Source of the DNA: an uncultured SAR116 cluster alpha proteobacterium
GTDB lineage: Bacteria > Pseudomonadota > Alphaproteobacteria > Puniceispirillales > Marisalimonadaceae
Direction of reading: 5' to 3'
Length of the DNA: 64,000 bases
Assembly (NCBI GenBank): GCA_902622745.1
Contig: CACNQW010000005.1
Location: forward strand, 1 to 64,000
The number at the start of each line of letters is the position of its first letter. Within the stretch, counting starts at the first letter, position 1. Both the position numbers and the translations under genes were made by a program. Of the stretch, positions 1-8,701 are shown one piece after another. The notes below the pieces were generated by a model, which had not been told where the DNA came from, made no database searches, and saw nothing but the letters and a program-made list of their open reading frames with translations.

Positions 1-702
1 AGTAGCATAAGCCAATGCTGCAAAAGAAAGTGGAAGAATAATTAAACCAGAGATTGATATTGCAAGAAAGTTTCCTGTAAAAATTTGTCCTAAATCAATG
101 AATAAAAGACCAACAAAACCAGTAATAATTGCTCCAAAGCCAGTTGTGCCAAAAGCTGGAATTTTTGGATTTGATCTTAAAAGAACAAAATATAATCCAA
201 GTGATATTGCAGTTAATAATCCACAAACTGTTCCAACTACAACACTTCCGTCTGGTGCATTTAAAACCTCACTTGGATCAGTAACAACAATAATTATTCC
301 AATAAGAGAAAAAATAGAGGCATATATAGTAGACCTTTTTAATTTTTCTTTTAAAATAATTAGAGAAAAAAATGATGCAAATAATGGTCCAGTGGCGATA
401 CAAAATAAAATTAATGCAACAGACGAGTTAACGATACCAAGTGTAAAAAAAATAGAGCCAGATGCTTGAATTAATACAATTAAAGCACCTATTTTTTTAA
501 ATATTAAAAAGAAATTTTCTCTATACTCTTTAACACTAAGTGTCATTAAAATTAAAATGGCACCCATTTGAAAGCCTCTCCAAAATAGCATTGTCCAGAC
601 ATCCATTTCAGAGAGCCTCATGAATAATGTGTCTGGTGTTAGAAGCAATGCTCCTAAAAAAGCAATCAAAATACCTTTTGTATTATCAGATTTAAATTTC
701 AT
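1..702 (-). CDS. EamA/DMT-family transporter (3' end beyond window)
   Basis: The minus strand is open without a stop from an ATG at 702 to the left edge, so 234 codons are visible and the C-terminus is missing. The translation begins MKFKSDNTKGILIAFLGALL and is strongly hydrophobic, with about seven of the ten helices expected in the drug/metabolite transporter superfamily; the Arg-Gly pair in 'FWRGFQMG' near residue 42 is typical of EamA domains. It is probably an inner-membrane exporter or permease of a small metabolite; the substrate cannot be read from sequence. The start abuts the stop of the upstream alpha/beta hydrolase (stop at 703-705), so the two are probably co-transcribed and translationally coupled. 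Confidence 0.85.
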   Translation of the reverse strand, partial: MKFKSDNTKGILIAFLGALLLTPDTLFMRLSEMDVWTMLFWRGFQMGAILILMTLSVKEYRENFFLIFKKIGALIVLIQASGSIFFTLGIVNSSVALILFCIATGPLFASFFSLIILKEKLKRSTIYASIFSLIGIIIVVTDPSEVLNAPDGSVVVGTVCGLLTAISLGLYFVLLRSNPKIPAFGTTGFGAIITGFVGLLFIDLGQIFTGNFLAISISGLIILPLSFAALAYAT

Positions 703-1806
703 TTAAGCAAATGAAGAATAAAAATTTAATATTGCTTTGGCTACATCTTCTGGTTTTTCTTGTTGAACCCAATGACCCGCATTTTTAATTATTTTAATGC
801 CTTTAAAGTTTTTACATAAATTTTTCATTTCATTTAATGCACCAGGTTTTTGGTACATGCCCCAGTCTTTTTCTCCGCTAATGTATAATGTAAAATTATT
901 AATTAATTTACCTTGAAAAACATTTAATTCTTTATTTTGATTTTCAGATGTCATGCATCTATACCAATTTAAGGCAGATTGAAAACCATTTTCAAAAAAT
1001 ATATTTGTGTATACATCCAACTCATCATCATTAAGCCAGTCACAATTTGTTTTTTGTGGAAAAAATTTTGTGACGCTCTCAACCATTGTATCTTCTAGTT
1101 TCATTATGTAATATTCTGGAAGTTTTTCTAATTCTTTTCCAGTCCAAGAAGATAGTTCAAATGGGTTATTATACTTCCAGTCAGCACTTTTTACATGAAA
1201 ATAAGATCTTAAAAAATACGCTAATTTTTCTTTGTTCGACAAATGCATATCATCATTGGCTTTCTTTGTTGAGTAATACCATTGATAATGTTTTCTTGGT
1301 GGATTAAGTTTTTTCAACTGGTTATGAATATCAATTTTATTTTTATTTAATTCAGGTTTTAAAGGACCTGTGAATGGAGCACTCATCATTACTAATGATT
1401 TAAAAAGATCTGGTCTTAATAAAGTTGCTGCTCCAGCTACTATTGAGCCGGCATCATGACCAACTAAAAGATCTATATTATTAATACACATTTTTTTTAA
1501 AAAATATACTAAGTCGGAAACTAAATTAATTAAATTATATTCTCTTATGTCATCTTCATACTTTTTTGATCCACCTATAGTTTTCCCATAACCTCTTTGG
1601 TCAATTGCAATTACTCTAAATCCTTCTTTAGAAAGTAGTGGAAAGATTTTTCTCCAACTAAAACTTATTTCAGGAAATCCGTGAAGTAATAATGCTACGG
1701 GCGCATCTTTTTTATTTGTGTAATTACATTCTAGATAGTGAACTCTTAATCCTGTTCCAATATCAACAAAATTTGATTTAATGTTTTTATCAAGTAAGTG
1801 GAGCAT
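703..1806 (-). CDS. Alpha/beta hydrolase, epoxide hydrolase/dehalogenase-like
   Basis: A 367-residue alpha/beta-fold hydrolase. HGFPE at residues 42-46 supplies the oxyanion-hole motif. GHDAGS at 116-121 places an Asp (D118) at the nucleophile elbow, as in soluble epoxide hydrolases and haloalkane dehalogenases rather than Ser esterases. The catalytic His is H345 in NAGHWVQQ near the C-terminus. It probably opens an epoxide or cleaves a carbon-halogen bond in the cytoplasm; which of the two is unknown. It sits 3 nt downstream of the enolase-superfamily gene and directly upstream of the EamA transporter, all on the minus strand, which suggests a small operon. Confidence 0.82.
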   Translation of the reverse strand: MLHLLDKNIKSNFVDIGTGLRVHYLECNYTNKKDAPVALLLHGFPEISFSWRKIFPLLSKEGFRVIAIDQRGYGKTIGGSKKYEDDIREYNLINLVSDLVYFLKKMCINNIDLLVGHDAGSIVAGAATLLRPDLFKSLVMMSAPFTGPLKPELNKNKIDIHNQLKKLNPPRKHYQWYYSTKKANDDMHLSNKEKLAYFLRSYFHVKSADWKYNNPFELSSWTGKELEKLPEYYIMKLEDTMVESVTKFFPQKTNCDWLNDDELDVYTNIFFENGFQSALNWYRCMTSENQNKELNVFQGKLINNFTLYISGEKDWGMYQKPGALNEMKNLCKNFKGIKIIKNAGHWVQQEKPEDVAKAILNFYSSFA

Positions 1807-1809
1807 CTA

Positions 1810-2964
1810 TTAATTGATTTTATATTTTTTTATAATTTCATTATTTACTTCAATTCCTAAACCAGGACTAGTTTGAACAGGAACGTATCCATTTGTTATT
1901 TTAATAGGAGTTAATAAAAGTTCTTTTCTAAAAGGATGATCAGATTGATCATATTCTAAAATGGGCTGTCGTGCAAACAAAGAATGGTTTGTTTCAGGGA
2001 GTGAGGCTATGAAATGGATTGATGCTGATTGTGCAACTGCAGATCCCCATACATGCGGATTTACTTCAATCCCAAAACTTTGGGCTAAAATTGATATATG
2101 TTTTGCTCCGGTTATCCCCCCACATGAGCCAATATCAGGTTGAGCTATATCAATACATCCCAATTTTAAAAGATCTTTAAAGCCATATAGTGTATGTTCA
2201 TTTTCTCCACCTGCAATAGGTGTTTTTAATTTTTTCCTTAAATAAGCATATCCCTCTAGATTTTCTGGAACAATTGGCTCTTCGTACCATCTTAAATTAA
2301 ACTCTTCTAAAGCATAACCAAGTTCTAAAGCTTCTGTAACTCCATAGGCATGATTGGTATCGACCATAAAAGTACAATTTTCATTATTTAATATTTTTTG
2401 GATTGATTTCATTACATTGATATCGTCTTGTACTCCAAAGCCTAACTTAATTTTCATGTGGTCAAAACCATTTTCATAATGCATTAATGCTTCATCTGAT
2501 AATCTTGTAGCTTCATCTTTCCCATTAATTCTATAAAAGCCTGTTGCATAAGGTTTTATTTTATTTCTAAAAGCACCACCTAGTAACTGGTAAATAGGTT
2601 TTTTATAATATTTTCCTGCAATATCCCATAAGGCTATATCAATTGCACTAATGCCTGAAATAACGGAACCTTTTCGTCCAAAATCTCTTGTTTGATTATA
2701 CATTTTGAACCAAATTCTTTCTATATCTAGTGGGTTTTCATTAATTATCAATTCTTTTAGTGAACTTTCTATAACTGCAGCAGAAATTTCTGGTGGTTCT
2801 AATCCTTGACAAAATGCTTCTCCCCAACCTTTAATGCCATCGTTTGTATTTATTTCAACAAGAGTTGCCGATCTTTTATTTACCCAACCTTGAGAAAAAG
2901 AAAAAGGAGTTTCTAAATGAGATTGAATAACATGAACTTTTAAGGATATGATTTTGATCGACAT
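1810..2964 (-). CDS. Mandelate racemase/enolase superfamily sugar-acid enzyme (galactarolactone cycloisomerase-like)
   Basis: At 384 residues it has the usual superfamily length. An N-terminal capping domain is followed by a TIM barrel with KIK at 171-173 (acid/base Lys), metal ligands D202, E228 and E254 at 26-residue spacing, and a His in NPHVWGS (H304) that pairs with the Asp of QPDIGS, the mandelate-racemase-subgroup His-Asp dyad. The run around GFGVQDD, the WYEEPIVPE segment and the C-terminal 'DHPFRKELL' block resemble, from memory, Agrobacterium D-galactarolactone cycloisomerase. It could equally be an aldonate or fuconate dehydratase. It abstracts the proton alpha to a carboxylate, with Mg2+. 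Nearby lactonase- and dehydratase-like genes support a sugar-acid role. Confidence 0.82.
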   Translation of the reverse strand: MSIKIISLKVHVIQSHLETPFSFSQGWVNKRSATLVEINTNDGIKGWGEAFCQGLEPPEISAAVIESSLKELIINENPLDIERIWFKMYNQTRDFGRKGSVISGISAIDIALWDIAGKYYKKPIYQLLGGAFRNKIKPYATGFYRINGKDEATRLSDEALMHYENGFDHMKIKLGFGVQDDINVMKSIQKILNNENCTFMVDTNHAYGVTEALELGYALEEFNLRWYEEPIVPENLEGYAYLRKKLKTPIAGGENEHTLYGFKDLLKLGCIDIAQPDIGSCGGITGAKHISILAQSFGIEVNPHVWGSAVAQSASIHFIASLPETNHSLFARQPILEYDQSDHPFRKELLLTPIKITNGYVPVQTSPGLGIEVNNEIIKKYKIN

Positions 2965-3013
2965 GATAAAATAGAATATTATAGTTTTTCAATTATAACA
3001 ACTTTATTGGAGA

Positions 3014-3553
3014 TTAATCTTTTTTAATTCTACCTCTAAGTGTTAATGGAAGTTGAGCCAGCATGAAAATGCCAACAAGTGGAAATAAAATAAAAACTTT
3101 TACAAATACCCATTCTTCAGTTGAGTAATTTCTCCAAATAAATTCATTTGCTATTGTCAAAAATCCAAAAAACAATCCCCATCTTAAACTCAATAAAAAC
3201 CATGTTTGTTCAGTCAAAAAAAATTGTGATCCAAAGAATTGTTTCATCATTGGTCTTTTGTATAGTAAACCTCCTAATAAGACTAAAGAAAACAGGCCAT
3301 TATATATAGATGGTTTAATCTTTACAAAAATTTCTTCGTTATATAAAAATGCTAAAATTGAAAGCAATCCAGATAAAGTAATCGAAAATATCTGAAACTT
3401 AGCAATTCTTTTTTCAACAAAATAAAAAGTTATTAAAACAATTAAACTGAATAAAGAAGAAATTAATGCAGCTATTATAATTGACTGATATTGTGCTATA
3501 ATGAAAAAAGTTGTTATAGGTAAAATTTCAAAAAAGAATGCCTTTAACTTCAT
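3014..3553 (-). CDS. yciB: Inner-membrane septation protein YciB/IspZ family
   Basis: 179 residues, nearly all hydrophobic, with about five or six transmembrane helices. The conserved C-terminal block 'LRWGLFFGFLTIANEFIWRN' followed by 'STEEWVFVKVF' and 'PLTLRGRIKKD' is diagnostic of the YciB/IspZ family, linked to cell-envelope and septation functions in the inner membrane. Length matches the family (about 180). It is followed at a 3-nt gap by the chalcone-isomerase-like gene on the same (minus) strand. Confidence 0.9.
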   Translation of the reverse strand: MKLKAFFFEILPITTFFIIAQYQSIIIAALISSLFSLIVLITFYFVEKRIAKFQIFSITLSGLLSILAFLYNEEIFVKIKPSIYNGLFSLVLLGGLLYKRPMMKQFFGSQFFLTEQTWFLLSLRWGLFFGFLTIANEFIWRNYSTEEWVFVKVFILFPLVGIFMLAQLPLTLRGRIKKD

Positions 3554-3556
3554 AAC

Positions 3557-4102
3557 TTATTGTCCAAGAAGAGTTTTGGTAAAATTTGGATTTTTACTAT
3601 TGCTTCTTAGCCAAATGTTGAAAAAAAGTTCATTGAATTCTTGATCAAAACTTTCATGTAATTTTTTATCATCATAGTAAAAAATAGATTTATTATTTAT
3701 TTTAATAGCTATAAATTTTTTATTGGTTTTTGTATCAATATAAATTGATTCAAGTAGACTTTTCCAATCTTCCTCTTGTTGATTTGAAATATTTTTCTGT
3801 TCCTTTATATCATTCATTGTCTCTCTAATTAAAGTCTCTTTATCAATAGATCGGTTATATTTAAGAATAATTGCTAATTCATTTGAATTATATTTATTTG
3901 AGGTTGAATATAATTCAGCATCATAAATGTCCCAGAATAAAAATGAGTAATTTGCATTGCCAATTAAAAATTTTTTACCTAGATATTGTGAAATTATAAG
4001 TTCACTTTTAGGATCTAAAAAAGAAATATATTTTCCAAATGCTAAGTTTGAAAAAATTAAAAATACACTGATAAGAAAAATTTTTAACAATTTTACTACC
4101 AA
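3557..4102 (-). CDS. Chalcone-isomerase-like periplasmic protein
   Basis: 181 residues with an N-terminal signal peptide (basic start, then LLKIFLISVFLIFSNLAFG). The pattern 'LFWDIYDAELY', 'ILKYNRSIDKETLIRETM' and the terminal 'FFNIWLRSNSKNPNFTKTLLG' matches bacterial chalcone-isomerase-like proteins, which are exported and whose substrate is unknown. The only usable start is TTG at 4102, inside the last codons of the upstream lipoprotein gene (7-nt overlap), indicating translational coupling. DUF3833 and chalcone-isomerase-like genes are often neighbours in proteobacteria (family knowledge). Confidence 0.75.
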   Translation of the reverse strand: MVVKLLKIFLISVFLIFSNLAFGKYISFLDPKSELIISQYLGKKFLIGNANYSFLFWDIYDAELYSTSNKYNSNELAIILKYNRSIDKETLIRETMNDIKEQKNISNQQEEDWKSLLESIYIDTKTNKKFIAIKINNKSIFYYDDKKLHESFDQEFNELFFNIWLRSNSKNPNFTKTLLGQ

Positions 4103-4692
4103 GAATTAATATTTAATGGACTAACTGTTTTGGCTGTTTGACCTTTTAAAAAAACCAATGTGACAGAGCCAATATCTATTCCAAATTTGCTTACATAAGC
4201 TCTATTGATAGCAATATTGCTATCTTGTTTGTAAATCCAATCGTTAAACTTAACTTTTAGGTTCGAACCTTTTATATTTAAATAAATATCATAAGTCCAA
4301 TTAAGTGCATTTCCAACTGAAGTACCTGTAGCCAATCCTTCAACATCTTCAGCACTACCTTCATATTTAATCAAGTTATTATTTTCATTAATTTTTTTAA
4401 TTTTCCAAATCCTTGTTGCTTTTTCCCCATCGTCGTAAATAAATTTTTCATCAAGTGTAAGAGTGTTTTCTTCAACACTTCCTTTGATTTTGACTCTGAA
4501 CTGTCTTCTAAGTTTTCCAAACCTATCTTCAAAAATTCCATAAGCCACTGTTTCACCTTTGAAAAATTCAAAAAGATTAAGCTTTGGAGTTTTATTCTCA
4601 AAATCTTTCATATTAGTACTCGAACAACCATTTAATAAAATTACAATTAAAGAAATTAGTAAAAAATTGATACTTTTTAAATAAATAAACAT
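4096..4692 (-). CDS. DUF3833 family lipoprotein
   Basis: 198 residues. The N-terminus is a lipoprotein signal with lipobox LNGC at about residues 20-23, so the mature protein should be lipid-anchored in the envelope. The body has the DUF3833 signature: 'FFKGETVAYGIFEDRFGKL' near residue 45, 'FIYDDGEKATRIWKI' and a C-terminal 'NRAYVSKFGIDIGSVTLVF'. The family has no established biochemical role; the beta-rich pattern resembles ligand-binding envelope proteins. It overlaps the chalcone-isomerase-like gene by 7 nt. Confidence 0.8.
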   Translation of the reverse strand: MFIYLKSINFLLISLIVILLNGCSSTNMKDFENKTPKLNLFEFFKGETVAYGIFEDRFGKLRRQFRVKIKGSVEENTLTLDEKFIYDDGEKATRIWKIKKINENNNLIKYEGSAEDVEGLATGTSVGNALNWTYDIYLNIKGSNLKVKFNDWIYKQDSNIAINRAYVSKFGIDIGSVTLVFLKGQTAKTVSPLNINSW

Positions 4693-4706
4693 ACATAAAC
4701 TCGTTA

Positions 4707-4727
4707 TAATTAATTAATTAATTAATT
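4707..4727. repeat. Short TAAT tandem repeat
   Basis: Five consecutive TAAT units plus one T. The tract spans the stop codon (4714-4716) of the flavin-dependent oxidoreductase gene on the minus strand. Every reading frame through this tract meets a TAA, so slippage would change only a few terminal residues. Confidence 0.6.
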
Positions 4728-5712
4728 CAGAAAATATTTTGTAAGAATTAATTCTCTCTTTTTCGTCATGACACCAAGTTAATATAGTTAATTCATCAAA
4801 ATCACTATCATTTTTTATAGAATTAATTTTGTTTTTGACAGTTTCAGATGACCCAACTATTGAATTGTTTATCATATATTTAAATTCTGACATCCAATTA
4901 TTTTCATTTAATTTAGATAATGCATCTTTAGGCGATTTTAAAGTATCAAGTTCGCCATAATTTCTTGCTATTTTCCAGTATGCTCTTGAAGAAAACAAAT
5001 ACTCTGCTTTTTCGTTATCATCTGATGCTAAAGCCCATAAACATACATTAACTTTTGGTTTATTTAAAAACTTACTAGGTTTAAAATTTTCTTTATAATT
5101 TTTTATTGACTCACTTATACCTTGGCCTTCAGTTATGAAATATGCATAACAATATGGTATCCCAAGATAAGCTGCTAATTGTGATCCATAATTTGATGTC
5201 CCTAACATCCAAATTTCTGGTGAGGTATCACTTATTGGTTGTGCTTTTAATCTTCCGAATGGATGACCTTCTAATAAATCGCCATTTGTTACCCATGCGA
5301 TTAAATCTCTCACATGTGAGGGAAAGTTCTCTGAAAATTCTCTGTTATTTGAATTTAAAGCCAGAGCAGTTCGTCCATCAGAACCAGGAGCTCTTCCTAG
5401 TCCAAGATCTATTCTATTTGGTGCTAGAGAATTAAGTACTCTGAATTGTTCAGCTACTTTGAATGGAGAATAATGAGGAAGCATTATGCCAGCGCTACCA
5501 ATCCTAATTTTATTAGTTTTTGCTGCAATCGCTGCCATTAAAATTTCTGGTGCGGTACCAATAATTGTTGGATGATTGTGATGTTCAGATATCCAAAATC
5601 TGGAATATCCTAATTCTTCTGCAATTGTACTTAAATTTAAAGTATCGTTTATAACCTGGTCTTGACACTTATCAGCTATTGCTACAGATTGATCTAAAAT
5701 TGAGAGCTTCAT
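4714..5712 (-). CDS. LLM-class flavin-dependent oxidoreductase (luciferase-like monooxygenase)
   Basis: 332 residues with the bacterial luciferase-like TIM-barrel pattern: 'LGYSRFWISEHHNHP' at about 35-50, 'KIRIGSAGIMLPHYSPFKVAEQF' and 'RIDLGLGRAPGSDGRT' around residue 105. These are hallmarks of the single-subunit LLM family that uses FMNH2 and O2 (or F420 in other phyla). Substrate unknown; related proteins oxidise alkanes, amines, sulfonates or aldehydes. It lies 3 nt downstream of an amidohydrolase gene, so the two are probably co-expressed. Confidence 0.87.
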   Translation of the reverse strand: MKLSILDQSVAIADKCQDQVINDTLNLSTIAEELGYSRFWISEHHNHPTIIGTAPEILMAAIAAKTNKIRIGSAGIMLPHYSPFKVAEQFRVLNSLAPNRIDLGLGRAPGSDGRTALALNSNNREFSENFPSHVRDLIAWVTNGDLLEGHPFGRLKAQPISDTSPEIWMLGTSNYGSQLAAYLGIPYCYAYFITEGQGISESIKNYKENFKPSKFLNKPKVNVCLWALASDDNEKAEYLFSSRAYWKIARNYGELDTLKSPKDALSKLNENNWMSEFKYMINNSIVGSSETVKNKINSIKNDSDFDELTILTWCHDEKERINSYKIFSELIN

Positions 5713-5715
5713 AAA

Positions 5716-6753
5716 TTATATCTTTATATTATATGTTTCTTTTGCGTTTTGGTAAAAAAGTTTATTCTTTTCATCATTTGAAAAATTAGTGCTGATTTTT
5801 TTAAAAGCGTTCCATAAAACTCCGTAGCTACAACTACCTTTATCAACCGGAAAGTTGCTTTCGAACATACATCTGTCAGTTCCAAACAAATCAATAGTTT
5901 CAAAAAACCATGATTTCCATAGTTCTGACAATTGATCTGATGAAGGTGGCTTTGGATTTAGATTAAATTTAGAACCACATACTCTCATTCCAAGGCCACC
6001 TAACTTAACTTTTATGTTTGGAAAAACTGCAAGTCTCATCATTGAGCGTCTCCATTCACGATGAGTAATTCCCTGTTTTCCTTCATAAGGCCCAACTTGT
6101 ATTGGGCCTCCAATATGATTTAATATTATAGATAAATTAGGTAAAGTTTTTGCAACAAATTCTAACTCATTTAGTTGAGTGTGATAAATCCAAAAGTCCA
6201 AAGATAATTCATTTTTCTCTAAAATTTTTGCACCCTCAATAAAGTCGGGGTCAAGCATAATACCAGTTTTTGTTTTTACAGCACCCGAACTAATTCTTTC
6301 GTCGTTATGTGCCGCCAAAAGCATTCGTATTCCTTTTAACTTTCCATTACTAATTTCAAGTCCCTTTTCTATAACTGGTGTTAATTTTTTTCCGTATCTT
6401 AAATCTAATGCACCAACAATTGAGTTATTTATTGAACATTGATTTAATTTATTATTTTTAGAGTCTAAATATTGTTCGTATGCAAACTTTATTTCTGGGA
6501 GAGTTGAGAATTCATTAGAATTTTGATCATAAATTTTTGTATTTGCTGATGACATAATATAAACACTAGCCTTGATATTATGACCAGATTTTTGGATATC
6601 ATAGATAAAATCGTCATTTAAGTATTTTCCAAACTCTAAATTCCATAGATGATGATGTGGATCTATTATTTCTAGATCAGGAAGCAGAGCTTCTTCTTTA
6701 TAAAGATTAAGCCATTCTTTATTTATAGGTAAATATGGATTTTTTTTATTCAT
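5716..6753 (-). CDS. Amidohydrolase_2 family metal-dependent hydrolase (lactonase-like)
   Basis: 345 residues. DPHHHLW at 31-37 gives the beta-strand-1 metal/substrate histidines. Further motifs are 'LNHIGGP' mid-protein and 'DRCMFESNFPVD' near residue 295, where Asp and neighbouring residues close the active site. This pattern is shared by L-fuconolactonase, galactarolactonase and 2-pyrone-4,6-dicarboxylate hydrolase (LigI). It probably hydrolyses a sugar lactone or pyrone-type ring in the cytoplasm. A paralogue lies at 20212-21105. Divergent from the TauD-type gene across a 52-bp gap. Confidence 0.84.
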   Translation of the reverse strand: MNKKNPYLPINKEWLNLYKEEALLPDLEIIDPHHHLWNLEFGKYLNDDFIYDIQKSGHNIKASVYIMSSANTKIYDQNSNEFSTLPEIKFAYEQYLDSKNNKLNQCSINNSIVGALDLRYGKKLTPVIEKGLEISNGKLKGIRMLLAAHNDERISSGAVKTKTGIMLDPDFIEGAKILEKNELSLDFWIYHTQLNELEFVAKTLPNLSIILNHIGGPIQVGPYEGKQGITHREWRRSMMRLAVFPNIKVKLGGLGMRVCGSKFNLNPKPPSSDQLSELWKSWFFETIDLFGTDRCMFESNFPVDKGSCSYGVLWNAFKKISTNFSNDEKNKLFYQNAKETYNIKI

Positions 6754-6805
6754 TTGATAATAATATACCTTATGAATTAAAATTAAAATTTCAAATTAGG
6801 GTCTT

Positions 6806-7654
6806 ATGAATAAAAAAGAATTTAAATTTATTAAAATTAAAAAACTATCTGGTTCTATTGGTGCAATTATTGAAAATGTAAAATTAAACGAAGGATTAAC
6901 AAATGAAATTTTTGATGAGATTTATGATGCTTTTTTAGAGTATCAAGTTATTTTTTTTAGAGATCAAAAATTTTCCCCTGAAAGTCAAAAGTCTTTTGCA
7001 AATAAAATTGGAACGCCAATAATATATCCTTTTGTGAAAGGTTTAGAAAATTTTCCTGAAATTACGCCAATTCTTAAAAAGGAAACAGATACCAATAATT
7101 TTGGTGGTATCTGGCATAGTGATACTACTTATCAAGATGAACCGCCAAAAGGGACAATGTTATACGCTTTAGAGGTGCCTGATGTTGGTGGTGATACTGA
7201 GTTTTCAAATCAATACCTAGCTTATGATACTTTATCTGAGGGGATGAAAAATTTTTTAAATAATCAAAAAGCTGTAAATATATCAGGCAAAGGTAGAGTT
7301 GCCAAAACAAGATCTGATATAATGAAACATTCCTCAGTTGGTTTAAAAGGTGATGAGTTAGAAGCGATACATCCTGTTGTAAGAACACATCCTGAAACAA
7401 AAAAAAAATCATTATATGTTAATGAAGCTCATACAACTCATTTTGTAGGAATGAGTGTTGAAGAAAGCACCCCAATTTTAGAATATTTATATAAACATCA
7501 AATCAAGTCAGAATTTACTTGTCGGTTTAAATGGGAAAAGGGCTCTGTTGCAATTTGGGATAACAGATGCACAATGCATTATCCGGTTAATGATTATCAT
7601 GGATATAGAAGATTAATGCATCGAATTACTTTTCAAGGCGATAAACCATTTTAG
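6806..7654 (+). CDS. TauD/TfdA-family Fe(II)/2-oxoglutarate dioxygenase
   Basis: 282 residues, the family's usual size. The iron facial triad is visible: HSD at 104-106 (H104, D106) and H258 in 'CTMHYPV'; R269 and R273 in 'RRLMHRI' are positioned for the 2-oxoglutarate carboxylate. Members hydroxylate taurine, 2,4-D, alkyl sulfates and similar acids using O2 and 2-oxoglutarate; the substrate here is not readable. It heads a plus-strand run with a cupin (12-nt gap), an HCCA isomerase and glutaryl-CoA dehydrogenase, suggesting a shared catabolic unit. Confidence 0.88.
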   Translation: MNKKEFKFIKIKKLSGSIGAIIENVKLNEGLTNEIFDEIYDAFLEYQVIFFRDQKFSPESQKSFANKIGTPIIYPFVKGLENFPEITPILKKETDTNNFGGIWHSDTTYQDEPPKGTMLYALEVPDVGGDTEFSNQYLAYDTLSEGMKNFLNNQKAVNISGKGRVAKTRSDIMKHSSVGLKGDELEAIHPVVRTHPETKKKSLYVNEAHTTHFVGMSVEESTPILEYLYKHQIKSEFTCRFKWEKGSVAIWDNRCTMHYPVNDYHGYRRLMHRITFQGDKPF

Positions 7655-7666
7655 TAGGGAGATATC

Positions 7667-8035
7667 ATGAGTCAGAAAAATAATTTTTACAATATAAATA
7701 ATTTGGATGGGGGTATAAAAAGAAAGCTCGGTGAAGGTCTAGAAACAAATATATTTTGTGGGGATCAAGCAATGATTTCAGTAGTCACAATTGAACCAAA
7801 TTGTGTTGGACAAATTCACTCACATACTGAGGAACAATGGGGTGTAATGTTGGAAGGATCTGGTATAAGAATTCAAGGTGGCGAAAGAATAGAGATCAAA
7901 AAAGGTGATTTTTGGTTAACACCTGGTAATGTTGAACATGGTATAGAAGCTGGCAAAAATGGAGCAAAAGTTATGGATATATTTAGTCCTCCAAGAGATC
8001 AGTATAAAAAATCTGGATCTGGGTTTGGAGTTTAA
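7667..8035 (+). CDS. Cupin-domain protein
   Basis: 122 residues forming one cupin barrel. Motif 1 is 'CVGQIHSHTEEQWGVMLEGSG' (two His and Glu as metal ligands, about residues 43-60) and motif 2 is 'PGNVEHGIEAG' (about 92-100). A strong Shine-Dalgarno (AGGGAG) precedes the ATG. Single-domain cupins bind a metal and act as small isomerases, dioxygenases or sensors; the specific reaction is unknown. It lies between the TauD-type dioxygenase and the HCCA isomerase-like gene. Confidence 0.8.
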   Translation: MSQKNNFYNINNLDGGIKRKLGEGLETNIFCGDQAMISVVTIEPNCVGQIHSHTEEQWGVMLEGSGIRIQGGERIEIKKGDFWLTPGNVEHGIEAGKNGAKVMDIFSPPRDQYKKSGSGFGV

Positions 8036-8049
8036 ATTAGGAAAACTAA

Positions 8050-8652
8050 ATGAAAATTAAATATTTTATGAGTCATGGAAGTCCTTGGACTTTTCTTGGA
8101 CACAAAAAAGTTAATGAAATTTCAAAAAAAAATAATTGTGAATTGGATATAATGCCTGTTAATTATGGAGAGATATTTCCAGTATCTGGAGGGCTTCCTG
8201 TTCATAAAAGGCCATTACAAAGACAAAAATATAGATTGCAAGAATTAAAAAGATGGTCAGAATTTTTAAAGATTAAGCTAAACCCTGAGCCAAAATATTT
8301 TCCTTCAAGGTCTATTTTGCCATCCAAAGTTATTATTTCTGTTAAGATATTAAATTTTGAAAATTTGAATGATATAGCCTATGCAATTATGGAAGGTCTG
8401 TGGATTAAGGAAATGAATATAGATGATCCAAAAAATTTAAAGAAAATATTAACAAGATTTATTAAAACTGCTGATGAAGTTATTGACTTTTCTGAAAGTA
8501 AACAAGTTGAAAAAGAAATGAATGAATATACGAAAGAGGCAATAGACCTTGCTGTTTTTGGTGCGCCTACCTATATAATAGATGATCAAATTTATTGGGG
8601 TCAGGATAGATTAGATTTTTTAGAAAGATATATTAAAAGGAAAAATAAGTAG
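8050..8652 (+). CDS. 2-hydroxychromene-2-carboxylate isomerase-like protein (DsbA/GST-kappa fold)
   Basis: 200 residues. The start 'MKIKYFMSHGSPWTFLGHKK' has the Ser of the GST-kappa/HCCA isomerase active site in place of the Cys of DsbA, and the C-terminal 'GAPTYIIDDQIYWGQDRLDFLER' is the cis-Pro and FWGQDR-type signature of HCCA isomerases. Known members use glutathione in aromatic (naphthalene-type) degradation; in genomes lacking such pathways the substrate is unknown. It follows the cupin gene by 14 nt and precedes gcdH by about 50 nt. Confidence 0.82.
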   Translation: MKIKYFMSHGSPWTFLGHKKVNEISKKNNCELDIMPVNYGEIFPVSGGLPVHKRPLQRQKYRLQELKRWSEFLKIKLNPEPKYFPSRSILPSKVIISVKILNFENLNDIAYAIMEGLWIKEMNIDDPKNLKKILTRFIKTADEVIDFSESKQVEKEMNEYTKEAIDLAVFGAPTYIIDDQIYWGQDRLDFLERYIKRKNK

Positions 8653-8701
8653 ATTTTATTTTTTATAATTAATAGAGTAAATTTCAAAAAGAGATAATAT
8701 T

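Noticed and set aside
98-469. Plus-strand open frame of 123 codons at the left edge
   Set aside because: It is the complement of the EamA transporter gene, which runs open to the edge with clear helices; the plus-strand translation is low-complexity and has no ribosome site.
4707-4727. TAAT tandem repeat as a phase-variation switch
   Set aside because: Stops occur in every frame of the repeat, so slippage would only alter the last few residues of the protein.
5142-5435. Plus-strand open frame inside the luciferase-like gene
   Set aside because: Shadow of the recognised flavin oxidoreductase on the minus strand.
8050-8652. HCCA isomerase-like protein as a DsbA thiol oxidoreductase
   Set aside because: There is no CxxC active site or signal peptide; the Ser start block and the WGQDR tail fit HCCA isomerase.
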